From assembly GCF_014207095.1 (NCBI RefSeq), contig NZ_JACHBG010000002.1, positions 434,001 through 498,000 on the forward strand: a DNA stretch of 64,000 bases, written 5' to 3'. Under the pieces are notes generated by a model. That model had not been told where the DNA came from. It saw only the letters and a list, made by a program, of their open reading frames with translations, and made no database searches. Shown piece after piece: positions 17,334 to 24,566 of this stretch. The DNA comes from Martinezella lusitana (GTDB lineage: Bacteria > Pseudomonadota > Alphaproteobacteria > Rhizobiales > Rhizobiaceae). Numbering within the stretch: position 1 is the first letter of the stretch; each line of letters starts with the position of its first letter. The position numbers and the translations under genes are program-made.

Positions 17334-18647
17334 CTATTCGGCCGCCTGTCGAGCCATCGGATTGTTCGGATGGGTCGTCCAGTTGGCGTAGTTCGGGTCG
17401 ACGATCTTGCCGGTGCGCTTGTCGAGGTTGCCTGCCGGCAGTTCTTCCATGGTGATGCAGTTCTCGACGGGACAGACGCTGACGCAGAGATTGCAGCCGA
17501 CGCATTCCTCGTCCATGACCTCAAAGTGTCTGGCGCCGTCGACCATGTTGGTGATTGCCTGATGCGAGGTGTCTTCGCAGGCAATGTAGCAACGGCCGCA
17601 CTTGATGCAGGCGTCCTGATCGATCTTCGCCTTGGCGATGTAGTTGAGGTTGAGATACTGCCAATCCGAGACGTTCGGCACAGCCCGGGCGATGATGTCG
17701 TCCAGGCTGCGGTGCCCCTTTTCGTCCATCCAGTCGGAAAGGCCTGAGATCATCTCCTCGACGATCTTGAAGCCATAGGTCATCGCGGCGGTGCAGACCT
17801 GCACGTTGCCGGCGCCGAGTGCGAGGAATTCCGCCGCGTCACGCCATGTCGTGACGCCGCCGATGCCCGATATCGGCAGCCCGTAGGTCTCGGGATCGCG
17901 GGCGATCTCGGCCACCATGTTGAGCGCGATCGGCTTGACGGCGGGGCCGCAATAGCCGCCATGGCTACCCTTGCCGCCGACCGTCGGGTTCGGGGCGAAG
18001 CTGTCGAGGTCGACGGACACGATCGAGTTGATGGTGTTGATCAGCGATACGGCGTCGGTGCCGCCCGCCTTGGCGGCGCGGGCGGGCTTGCGGATATCGG
18101 TGATGTTGGGCGTCAGCTTGGTGATGACGGGCATGCGGGTGTATTGTTTGCACCAGCGCACGACCATTTCGATATATTCCGGCACCTGCCCGACCGCGGC
18201 ACCCATGCCGCGCTCAGACATGCCGTGGGGACAGCCGAAGTTGAGCTCGATACCGTCAGCTCCGGTTTCCTCGACCAGCGGCAGAATGGCTTTCCAGGAC
18301 TCTTCCTCGCACGGCACCATGATCGAGGCGATGAGCGCGCGATCCGGCCAGTTCATCTTCACCTGCTTCATTTCGCGCAGGTTGGTGTAGAGGTCGCGGT
18401 CGGTGATCAGCTCGATATTGTTGAGGCCGAGCAGGCGACGGTCGGCACCCCAGATCGCGCCGTAACGCGGGCCGTTGACGTTGACGACCGGCGGGCCTTC
18501 CTCGCCGAGCGTCTTCCAGACGACGCCGCCCCAGCCCGCCTTGAAGGCGCGCTCAACGTTGTAGGCCTTGTCGGTTGGCGGCGCGGAGGCAAGCCAGAAC
18601 GGGTTCGGCGATTTGATGCCGATGAAGTTATTGCGGAGATCAGCCAT
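17334..18647 (-). CDS. preA: NAD-dependent dihydropyrimidine dehydrogenase, subunit PreA
   Basis: 437 residues from the ATG at 18647, with AAGGAGA upstream. An FMN-binding TIM barrel of the dihydroorotate dehydrogenase type (about 1-320) is followed by two 4Fe-4S clusters: CIKCGRCYIAC (347-357) and CVGCNLCVSVC (382-392). It reduces uracil and thymine to the dihydro forms, the first step of the pathway, using electrons from PreT. In the active loop ERGMGAAVGQ the position of the catalytic Cys671 of mammalian enzyme is Val152. Its gene starts 13 bases after preT ends. Confidence 0.93.
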   Translation of the reverse strand: MADLRNNFIGIKSPNPFWLASAPPTDKAYNVERAFKAGWGGVVWKTLGEEGPPVVNVNGPRYGAIWGADRRLLGLNNIELITDRDLYTNLREMKQVKMNWPDRALIASIMVPCEEESWKAILPLVEETGADGIELNFGCPHGMSERGMGAAVGQVPEYIEMVVRWCKQYTRMPVITKLTPNITDIRKPARAAKAGGTDAVSLINTINSIVSVDLDSFAPNPTVGGKGSHGGYCGPAVKPIALNMVAEIARDPETYGLPISGIGGVTTWRDAAEFLALGAGNVQVCTAAMTYGFKIVEEMISGLSDWMDEKGHRSLDDIIARAVPNVSDWQYLNLNYIAKAKIDQDACIKCGRCYIACEDTSHQAITNMVDGARHFEVMDEECVGCNLCVSVCPVENCITMEELPAGNLDKRTGKIVDPNYANWTTHPNNPMARQAAE

Positions 18648-18660
18648 GTCGGTTCTCCTT

Positions 18661-20019
18661 TCAGGCGACTGCAGCGGCCGACTTGGCGGCAGCGAGCGCA
18701 TTGTTGATGGATTCAGCCGCGTCGCGACCCTGCGCTACGGCCGAGACCGTCAGGTCATCGCCGCCGAGCACGCAGTCGCCGCCGGCCCATACGCCGTCGA
18801 TCGAGGTCCGGCCTTCGCTGTCGATGGCGATGCGGCCGGATTCCATGCGGAGGGCACCGAGGCCTGAGGCTTCGAATGTCTGGCCGATGGCCTTGAAGAT
18901 CTGATCGGCAGCAATGATGCCGACGTCGCCGGTGGCCGTCAGCTTGCCGTCGCGCAGTTCTGTATATTCGACCTCGATGCCGGCGACCTTGCCGTCCTTG
19001 TCGACGATACGCTTCGGAGCCAGCCAATGGCGGATGATGACGCCCTTGGAGGCAGCGAGATCCTGCTCGAATTCCGAGGCGTTCATATGCTCCTTGCCGC
19101 GGCGATAGCAGATCGTCACTTCTTCGGCGCCGAGCAGCTTGGCCTGCACGGCCGCGTCGATCGCGGTCATGCCGCCGCCGAGGACGACGACGCGGCGGCC
19201 GATGGCGATATCGGCCTTGCTGCCGGCCTGGCGCAGTTCGGCGATATAGGCAACGGCGTCGGCGACGCCATCGAGATCTTCGCCTTCGGCGCGTAGCGCA
19301 TTGACGCCGGCAAGGCCGAGGCCGAGGAAGACGGCATCATACTGCTGAGAGAGGTCGGAAAGGCTGAAATCGCGGCCGAGTGCCTGGCCGTTCTTCACCT
19401 CGATGCCGCCGATGGCGAGCACGTAGTCGACTTCCTTCTGCGCGAAGTCATCGACCGCCTTGTAGGTGGCGATGCCGTATTCGTTCAGGCCGCCGGCCTT
19501 CTCGCGCGCATCGAAGATGGTGACGTCATGGCCCTTGACGGCCAGACGGTGTGCACAGGCAAGACCGGCAGGGCCGGCGCCGATGACGGCGATCTTCTTG
19601 CCGGTGGATTCGGTCCGCGAATAGAACTGCTTGTTTTCGGCCATCGCGGCATCGGTCGCATAGCGCTGCAGGCGGCCGATCTCGACCGGGCGCTCTTCGG
19701 CAGTGTTGCGCACGCAAGCCTGCTCGCAGAGCTGTTCGGTGGGACAGACGCGGGCGCACATGCCGCCGAGGATGTTCTGATCGAAGATCGTCTTCGCCGA
19801 GCCGAGCGGGTTGCCCGTCGAGATCTGGCGAATGAACATCGGAATGTCGATGGAGGTGGGACAGGCCGTCATGCACGGCGCGTCGTAGCAGAAATAGCAT
19901 CGGTCGGATGCGACCAGCGCCTCGTGTTTGTTGAGGCGCGGGTGAAGATCGGAAAAGTTTGCATCATATTCGGCCGGCGTGAGCCTGCCTTTATGAATCC
20001 CAGTTTCCAGTCGTCCCAT
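18661..20019 (-). CDS. preT: dihydropyrimidine dehydrogenase, subunit PreT (GltD-like NAD(P)H oxidoreductase)
   Basis: 452 residues. The N-terminal region carries Cys clusters of the GltD type (CYFCYDAPCMTACP about residues 41-54, then CARVCPTEQLCEQAC), followed by an FAD Rossmann motif GAGPAGLACAHRLA and an NAD(P) motif GGGMTAIDAA. PreT takes electrons from NAD(P)H and passes them through FAD and Fe-S centres to PreA. The start at 20019 is preceded by GGGAAC. The upstream region holds a possible RutR site. Confidence 0.92.
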   Translation of the reverse strand: MGRLETGIHKGRLTPAEYDANFSDLHPRLNKHEALVASDRCYFCYDAPCMTACPTSIDIPMFIRQISTGNPLGSAKTIFDQNILGGMCARVCPTEQLCEQACVRNTAEERPVEIGRLQRYATDAAMAENKQFYSRTESTGKKIAVIGAGPAGLACAHRLAVKGHDVTIFDAREKAGGLNEYGIATYKAVDDFAQKEVDYVLAIGGIEVKNGQALGRDFSLSDLSQQYDAVFLGLGLAGVNALRAEGEDLDGVADAVAYIAELRQAGSKADIAIGRRVVVLGGGMTAIDAAVQAKLLGAEEVTICYRRGKEHMNASEFEQDLAASKGVIIRHWLAPKRIVDKDGKVAGIEVEYTELRDGKLTATGDVGIIAADQIFKAIGQTFEASGLGALRMESGRIAIDSEGRTSIDGVWAGGDCVLGGDDLTVSAVAQGRDAAESINNALAAAKSAAAVA

Positions 20020-20076
20020 TGAAGTTCCCTCTTATAGTAAACGGCTAGTACAAGAACGGTAACTCAGGTTAAAAAA

Positions 20077-20092
20077 TTTATCAAACGGTAAA
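20077..20092. promoter_or_regulatory. possible second RutR operator upstream of preT-preA
   Basis: TTTATCAAACGGTAAA shares 10 of 14 defined positions with the RutR operator consensus. Its complement begins TTTACC, as does the complement of the better site at 15939. It is about 60 bases upstream of the preT start codon. The match is imperfect and nearby AT-rich sequence raises the chance of a false hit. Confidence 0.45.
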
Positions 20093-20337
20093 ATTTTGAC
20101 CCGCGAATTTGCTCAGAACGACATTTTGACCGGGCCGATCAGCGGTGTTGCCAGCTCGGTGAAGCGGCTTAACTCTATGTTTTTATGTATCTAAATTCGG
20201 GTCTTCCCTATCAGGTGAGGAAGGCCGAAAAAATCAGCGCGCTTCTATGAAGGTGCGATTTGCATGGCGCGTTGGCGGTGCCACCGATCGTCGTCGCGAT
20301 CTGTATGAAGAAAAAATGAAATTTTTCGGGGTTCGAT

Positions 20338-20362
20338 GGAACCAAGATCCGGCGGTGTCGTT
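20338..20362 (+). promoter_or_regulatory. EcfG-type promoter of a candidate small RNA
   Basis: GGAAC (20338-20342), 16 bases, then CGTT (20359-20362): an exact match to the promoter established for alphaproteobacterial EcfG/RpoE2 sigma factors. Transcription would begin near 20369. No protein gene follows; the next feature is a strong terminator at 20455. Confidence 0.8.
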
Positions 20363-20368
20363 TAGGAG

Positions 20369-20490
20369 TCGTCGCGATGACGATTGCATCCCCCTGATGC
20401 ATGCCCAAAGCGTCATCGGACTCTACTCACGGTCCCCTCCCGATGAGTGTAAAGCAGCCAGTGCGCCGCCCTCGCACTGGCTGTTTTCTT
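20369..20490 (+). ncRNA. candidate EcfG-dependent small RNA
   Basis: About 120 bases lie between the predicted start of an EcfG promoter and a strong terminator. The body contains C-rich single-strand candidates (ATCCCCCTGATG and GGTCCCCTCCCGATG) that could pair with purine-rich ribosome sites. The only possible reading frame is six codons (20377-20397), and its AGGAG falls at or before the predicted transcript start, so coding is unlikely. Promoter, length and terminator are read directly; a regulatory RNA role is inferred. Confidence 0.65.
20455..20490 (+). terminator. strong rho-independent terminator of the candidate small RNA
   Basis: Arms CAGCCAGTGCG and CGCACTGGCTG form a perfect 11-base-pair stem with a 7-base loop (20466-20472), followed by TTTTCTT. 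It lies about 40 bases beyond the stop of the convergent kinase gene. Confidence 0.9.
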
Positions 20491-20529
20491 ATTTACAGCC
20501 AGTTCCTATTCCAGTTGGCGACATCGCCA

Positions 20530-21555
20530 TCAGCGGCGTCGCAGTATCTCGTACTCGGTTTCGGGGATGGTGAGGCGATAGCCGATGCTGCCGTCGCCCA
20601 TCGCGAAGTCGGCGCGGCCGTTCATTGAGGTCGGCACCACGCGCTCAAGCACGGTGCGGCTGAAGCTATTATCCTCGAACTCATGGTTGCCGGGCGCATA
20701 AAAGCGTTCTGACCAGGCGACTTCGATCGCCTTCTTACCGTCGAGTTCGGCTTCCTTGCAGTTCAAGGTGATGCTGGTGGCGCCGGCCGAGATGGCCCCG
20801 TGCGAGGCGGAATTGACGATCAGCTCATGCAGCGCAAGCCCCAGGTGCACGGCCGCATTGGGCGTCAGATGGGCGTTGATGCCATAGATCGGCATCGGCA
20901 CGCCGGCATCGGGCCAATAGGGCGCAAATTGCTTCTCAGCCAGTTCGAACAGATAGGCGCCGCGCCAGCTGGAATCGGTGATCAGATCCTGCGAATTCGA
21001 CAGCGACTGCAATCGTCCGCGGAACTTGATCAAGAAATTATCGACTGAAAGCGTATGGCGCGCGGTCTGCGTCGCGATACCTTGGATAATTGCCAGCAGG
21101 TTCTTGGAGCGATGCGACAACTCGCGCAGCAGCGACTTCAGAACCTTCTCGCGATGACGGCTCTCGGTGATTTCGGAGATAACGGACAACACACCCTGCG
21201 GCTTGCGGCCGCCGACGCGTTCCATTTTCAGCTCATAGACGCGAATACCGTCGCCGCTTGGAATTTCGACTTCGGCGGTTGCCGGCTTGCCGCTCTCGAG
21301 AACGCCGCGTTTCAGGCGCAGAAGGTGTTCGCCATCCTTCTCGCCAAACAAATTCAGATCATTGCCGCCAACGATAAGGGATGGCTGTAGATGATCTGGC
21401 AAATTTTCAGCATGGCGTATCGAAAGGGTCTGATCTTGAAACAGAATCGACACGCTGGCGCTCGCAAGAGCGCGCTCCATCAGGGCGGCTTTGCCTTCCA
21501 AACTCAAAGGCGCGCCGGCTAATGGTTCAGACGTACTCACCGGCTTGCCTTTCAC
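20530..21555 (-). CDS. HWE/HisKA_2 sensor histidine kinase of the general stress response
   Basis: 341 residues from a GTG at 21555 (a second GTG at 21540 is possible). An N-terminal PAS-like region (about 20-135) is followed by the H-box RELSHRSKNLLAIIQ (phospho-acceptor His in LSHRSKN) and an HWE-type ATPase domain with LHELIVNSASHGA. There is no transmembrane segment, so it is cytoplasmic. It is separated from phyR by an EcfG promoter of its own, which fits a PhyK-like kinase that phosphorylates PhyR. The bound ligand or stimulus of the PAS region is unknown. Confidence 0.85.
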   Translation of the reverse strand: MKGKPVSTSEPLAGAPLSLEGKAALMERALASASVSILFQDQTLSIRHAENLPDHLQPSLIVGGNDLNLFGEKDGEHLLRLKRGVLESGKPATAEVEIPSGDGIRVYELKMERVGGRKPQGVLSVISEITESRHREKVLKSLLRELSHRSKNLLAIIQGIATQTARHTLSVDNFLIKFRGRLQSLSNSQDLITDSSWRGAYLFELAEKQFAPYWPDAGVPMPIYGINAHLTPNAAVHLGLALHELIVNSASHGAISAGATSITLNCKEAELDGKKAIEVAWSERFYAPGNHEFEDNSFSRTVLERVVPTSMNGRADFAMGDGSIGYRLTIPETEYEILRRR

Positions 21556-21662
21556 TGGGATTTCGAGAGCCCCGCCGACAGGGCATCTCCACTCGTAGAA
21601 TTTTGGAACGACCTCTTAAATCGCCCGGTATAACAGTCGGTAAACCGATCGTTTTGAATGCC

Positions 21663-21687
21663 AACGCTCGGCCGTAATCTTTGTTCC
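21663..21687 (-). promoter_or_regulatory. EcfG-type promoter of the HWE kinase gene
   Basis: On the minus strand GGAAC (21687-21683), 16 bases, then CGTT (21666-21663) match the EcfG consensus exactly, about 108 bases upstream of the kinase start. The kinase gene therefore appears to be under positive feedback from the sigma factor. Confidence 0.85.
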
Positions 21688-21708
21688 GCAACAGGCTTTG
21701 CAACCTAG

Positions 21709-22503
21709 TCAGGCCGCCACTCTTGTGGTTTCATTGAAGAAAAGTGCCTGGCTGATAAGGGCCTTCACCATGTCGGGATTGAATGGCTTGGTCACAAGGA
21801 AGGTCGGCTCCGGCCGTTCTCCGGTCAGAAGCCGTTCCGGAAATGCGGTGATGAAGATGACCGGGATGCTGGCGCTCTTCAGGATATCGTTGACGGCGTC
21901 GATGCCCGAGCTGCCGTCGGCAAGCTGGATATCGGCAAGCACCATTCTTGGTTTTGTTGCGTTGTAGAGCGCTACCGCTTCGGCATGCGTGCGGGCGATA
22001 CCGGTGACGCGATGGCCGAGGCTTTCGACCATTTGCTCGATATCCATCGCGATCAGCGGCTCATCCTCGATGATCATGATTTCCGTCGCCACCTGTCGCG
22101 ATATCTCCTGCGACGCGGTGTCGAGCAGGTGCATGGCCTCGCTTTCCGTGATCTCGAGAATATCGGCGATCTCGTCCAGACGGAAACTTTCGACGGACCC
22201 GAGCAAAAATGCCTGGCGGGCGCGTGGAGAAACCTTGGACAGGTTGACGGAAGCACGCTGTTCCCAGGCAAAGGGTGAGGTCGGCTCGGGAATCTGAAGT
22301 GTTACGGAACCGAACAGCTTGGTGAACAGTTTATAGAGTGCGACACGGTCACTATCCGTGTCGGGAAAGATGGAGATGTCGGTGATGATGGCTTCCAAAA
22401 CCGCAGCAACATATGCGTCCCCGGAGGTCTGAGTTCCGGTCAAAGCACGAGAATAGCGACGCAAATAAGGAAGATGCGGCGCGATGCGTGTGGAAAGTGT
22501 CAT
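21709..22503 (-). CDS. phyR: PhyR anti-anti-sigma response regulator
   Basis: 264 residues from the ATG at 22503; an in-frame upstream extension overlaps the promoter and is rejected. The N-terminal half (about 1-125) resembles an ECF sigma factor, with regions 2 and 4 but no DNA-binding role. The C-terminal half is a receiver domain with the phospho-acceptor Asp in MVLADIQL, the acidic pair in IIEDEP and the Lys in VTKPF. When phosphorylated, PhyR binds NepR and frees EcfG. It is divergent from nepR-ecfG. Confidence 0.95.
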   Translation of the reverse strand: MTLSTRIAPHLPYLRRYSRALTGTQTSGDAYVAAVLEAIITDISIFPDTDSDRVALYKLFTKLFGSVTLQIPEPTSPFAWEQRASVNLSKVSPRARQAFLLGSVESFRLDEIADILEITESEAMHLLDTASQEISRQVATEIMIIEDEPLIAMDIEQMVESLGHRVTGIARTHAEAVALYNATKPRMVLADIQLADGSSGIDAVNDILKSASIPVIFITAFPERLLTGERPEPTFLVTKPFNPDMVKALISQALFFNETTRVAA

Positions 22504-22567
22504 CAATGGTTCCCGCCTTTTATCAAATTCTAAATAAAATACAGCGCGGAGGCTGCAGTGACTAACA

Positions 22568-22592
22568 AACGTCAGTTCAGTAAAAAAGTTCC
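22568..22592 (-). promoter_or_regulatory. EcfG-type promoter of phyR
   Basis: On the minus strand GGAAC (22592-22588), 16 bases, then CGTT (22571-22568) match the consensus exactly, 65 bases upstream of the phyR start. The -35 half lies in one arm of the palindrome described in the next entry. Confidence 0.85.
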
Positions 22593-22611
22593 TCTTTGTC
22601 GGAACTTTTTT
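22582..22611. promoter_or_regulatory. inverted repeat carrying back-to-back EcfG -35 elements
   Basis: AAAAAAGTTCC (22582-22592) and GGAACTTTTTT (22601-22611) are perfect 11-base arms around 8 bases. Each arm supplies a GGAAC facing outward. The leftward one has a perfect -10 for phyR. The rightward one is followed after 16 bases by CATT (22622-22625), one mismatch from CGTT, and would serve nepR-ecfG. The repeat could also fold in RNA. Confidence 0.7.
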
Positions 22612-22767
22612 TAGGCAGTCGCATTTCAATGCTTACAATCAGTCGACTTCATCCTTTACGATTCGTTTAGAAACAGTTTTGAATGAAGTTGACTGGTCTC
22701 CCGGGCATGGAAGCAGTGAACGTGCTCCACCCTTGAATGCGAGATAATCGAAAAGCGAGCAGGCTAG

Positions 22768-22974
22768 ATGACTATCCAGAATTCCGAGGACGCAGATAAG
22801 ACAGTATCGGACCTGCGCGCAGTGGATATCCTCGATCCCAACAACCAGATCGGCAACAGGCTGCGTTCCTTTTATTCTGCCATGCAGGATGAGGCTATTC
22901 CGGATCGGTTCCTCGATCTTCTTGAGAAGCTTGATCACGCCGAGCGCCTGGCCGCCGCAAAAGTTTCCGAATAG
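22768..22974 (+). CDS. nepR: anti-sigma factor NepR
   Basis: 68 residues, the usual NepR size. The conserved core IGNRLRSFYSAMQDEAIPDRFLDLLEKLD occupies residues 28-56 and forms the two helices that clamp EcfG or the sigma-like half of PhyR. It starts 12 bases before the ecfG start region's leader and is followed by ecfG 11 bases downstream, so anti-sigma and sigma are made together. A minus-strand frame over the same region has no family features. Confidence 0.93.
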   Translation: MTIQNSEDADKTVSDLRAVDILDPNNQIGNRLRSFYSAMQDEAIPDRFLDLLEKLDHAERLAAAKVSE

Positions 22975-22985
22975 GCGGTGACGTC

Positions 22986-23537
22986 ATGGAAACGCAAACG
23001 AGCTTTAAACGCGAGCTTCTCGCGGCCCTGCCAAGCCTCCGCGCCTTTGCCATTTCGCTGACCGGCCGTCACGATCGCGCCGACGATCTTGTCCAGGACA
23101 CGATCATGAAGGCCTGGGCGAAGCAGGATCACTTCGAGATGGGCACCAATATGAAGGCCTGGCTCTTCACCATCCTGCGCAACGAGCTCTATAGCCAGAT
23201 GCGCAAGAGCGGCCGTGAAGTGCAGGACAGTGACGGTATCTTCACCGAATCGATGGCGACGCATCCCTCGCAATATGGCGCGGTCGACCTTCAGGATTTC
23301 CGTAAGGCGCTGGATCAGCTGCCGCCGGACCAGCGCGAAGCGATCATCCTGGTGGGCGCTTCCGGATTCTCCTATGAGGAAGCCGCCGAGATTTGCGGCT
23401 GCGCGGTCGGTACCATCAAGAGCCGCGTTAATCGCGCCCGCCAGCGCCTGCAGGAGCTGCTCGACATTTCCGGCGAAGCCGATTTCGGCCCGGATGCCAC
23501 CTCGGCGCCGCTAACCTCCAAGGCATTCGCCTTCTGA
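22986..23537 (+). CDS. ecfG: ECF sigma factor EcfG (RpoE2) of the general stress response
   Basis: 183 residues with sigma region 2 (RADDLVQDTIMKAWAKQDHFEMGTNMKAWLFTILRNEL) and region 4 (LPPDQREAIILVGASGFSYEEAAEICGCAVGTIKSRVNRAR). It directs RNA polymerase to GGAAC-N16/17-CGTT promoters, several of which occur in this window. It is held by NepR and released by phosphorylated PhyR. It is followed by a terminator at 23539. Confidence 0.95.
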   Translation: METQTSFKRELLAALPSLRAFAISLTGRHDRADDLVQDTIMKAWAKQDHFEMGTNMKAWLFTILRNELYSQMRKSGREVQDSDGIFTESMATHPSQYGAVDLQDFRKALDQLPPDQREAIILVGASGFSYEEAAEICGCAVGTIKSRVNRARQRLQELLDISGEADFGPDATSAPLTSKAFAF

Positions 23538-23538
23538 C

Positions 23539-23568
23539 AAAAAGCCCGGTCGAAAGATTGGGCTTTTT
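23539..23568 (+). terminator. rho-independent terminator after ecfG
   Basis: AAAAAGCCC and GGGCTTTTT arms around about 12 bases begin at the ecfG stop codon and end in a T run. The A-rich left arm could let it act in the other direction too. Confidence 0.85.
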
Positions 23569-23634
23569 CATTTCAATCAATTGCAAGGCTTTGCCGTCTA
23601 AGTGGGAGCCGCTCCCAATTTGGAAGCGGGCGGA

Positions 23635-24039
23635 TCAATCGTCTTCCTCGCTCTTTCCAAACAGATTGCCGAAGAGAAGGGCGGCCGCTACCGCTGCGGT
23701 CATCAACGGCTGCTTGCGCACGAGCCCTATGACTGCGGCCGCCATGGTTTCCATTGCGAGCCGGCGTTCGCGCGCGCGGCGTTGCTCCTGCTTGTCGATA
23801 ATCGCCATGATGACGAGCACGATCAGTCCCAGCAGAAGGGCGCCTGCCGCGATCAACAGCGCGGAGACCGCGGCGCCATAAATGGTCGCAAGCCAGATGG
23901 CCGCTGCGACGAGAGCGAAGACATAGGCGGTCAGCAGAAGAAGGGTTGCTATGGCGACAAAAATACCGTTGCGCTTGGTTCGCGCAACGGTGCGATTGAA
24001 TGTGCCTGACAGCAGCAGGCCAAGGAGAGGAGCGATCAT
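23635..24039 (-). CDS. small membrane protein of the holin-X/YqjE type
   Basis: 134 residues with two long hydrophobic hairpin segments (about 25-75) and a third near 110-125. The N-terminus and the KRNGIFVAIATLLLLTAYVFALVAAAIW-like first half resemble YqjE-like proteins encoded beside DUF883 genes. It lies 9 bases downstream of the DUF883 gene and convergent with ecfG. In enterobacteria the related YqjD/YqjE pair is stress-induced and membrane-located. A role in membrane adaptation during the general stress response is inferred. Confidence 0.7.
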   Translation of the reverse strand: MIAPLLGLLLSGTFNRTVARTKRNGIFVAIATLLLLTAYVFALVAAAIWLATIYGAAVSALLIAAGALLLGLIVLVIMAIIDKQEQRRARERRLAMETMAAAVIGLVRKQPLMTAAVAAALLFGNLFGKSEEDD

Positions 24040-24048
24040 CGCGCCACC

Positions 24049-24399
24049 CTAGCGGCGTGACAGAAGCAGAGCAACCGCAAGACCGAAGGTCGCAGCCGCG
24101 GCGATGGTGGCGACCGGATGCTGGCGCACCGTTCTGCGGACCTCGCGCGAACCTTTCGTATAACCGCGTTGCAACTCGTGCAGCAGTTCCTCGCCACGGG
24201 CAGTCAGGTCGTCGAATCCCGTTTCAGCGCTCGCACGTAATTTCTTGCCTTGCTTCGCGCCGCTCTCGCCGATGAGCTTGGCAAAGGCAGCGACTTCTTC
24301 GCGCAGCGATTCGATCTGGTCCTCGATGCTTGCCTCGACGTCATGGAGATTGCTGCCATTGCGCTTGCTTCGCGCCGAATGAAAAATGGATGCAGCCAT
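24049..24399 (-). CDS. DUF883 (ElaB/YqjD-type) membrane-anchored protein
   Basis: 116 residues. A soluble helical region (about 22-85), with likely coiled-coil contacts, is followed by the DUF883-type ending: a RRTVRQHPVATIAAAATFG-like turn and one C-terminal membrane helix closing with LLLSRR. Homologues YqjD and ElaB anchor ribosomes to the inner membrane in stationary phase. An EcfG promoter lies 120 bases upstream, so this gene and the next are probable general stress regulon members. Confidence 0.82.
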   Translation of the reverse strand: MAASIFHSARSKRNGSNLHDVEASIEDQIESLREEVAAFAKLIGESGAKQGKKLRASAETGFDDLTARGEELLHELQRGYTKGSREVRRTVRQHPVATIAAAATFGLAVALLLSRR

Positions 24400-24519
24400 A
24401 TCTAGCTCCCTTTGCTTTGCCTGGGCGCTCGATGGGCGCCTGTTGTTCGCGATGGTTCGGTGTCCTCAGACAGACCAACCATATTGCTTTCGGAACGTTG
24501 ATTCCGATCACTGGATCTC

Positions 24520-24545
24520 AACGCGCGGGTGTAGCAAAAGGTTCC
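24520..24545 (-). promoter_or_regulatory. EcfG-type promoter of the DUF883 operon
   Basis: On the minus strand GGAAC (24545-24541), 17 bases, then CGTT (24523-24520). The 17-base spacing is within the known range. Transcription would start near 24512 and give a leader of about 110 bases before the gene at 24399. Confidence 0.75.
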
Positions 24546-24566
24546 GAAGGGGCGATCAGCCGCGCG

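Noticed and set aside
20208..20234. Hairpin GGTCTTCC/GGAAGGCC as a terminator
   Set aside because: No T run follows on either strand and no gene ends there.
20377..20397. Six-codon frame with AGGAG upstream in the candidate small RNA
   Set aside because: The predicted transcript begins at about 20369, so most of the AGGAG would be outside the RNA.
22639..22938. Minus-strand frame over the nepR gene
   Set aside because: NepR on the plus strand is unmistakable and this frame has no family signature.
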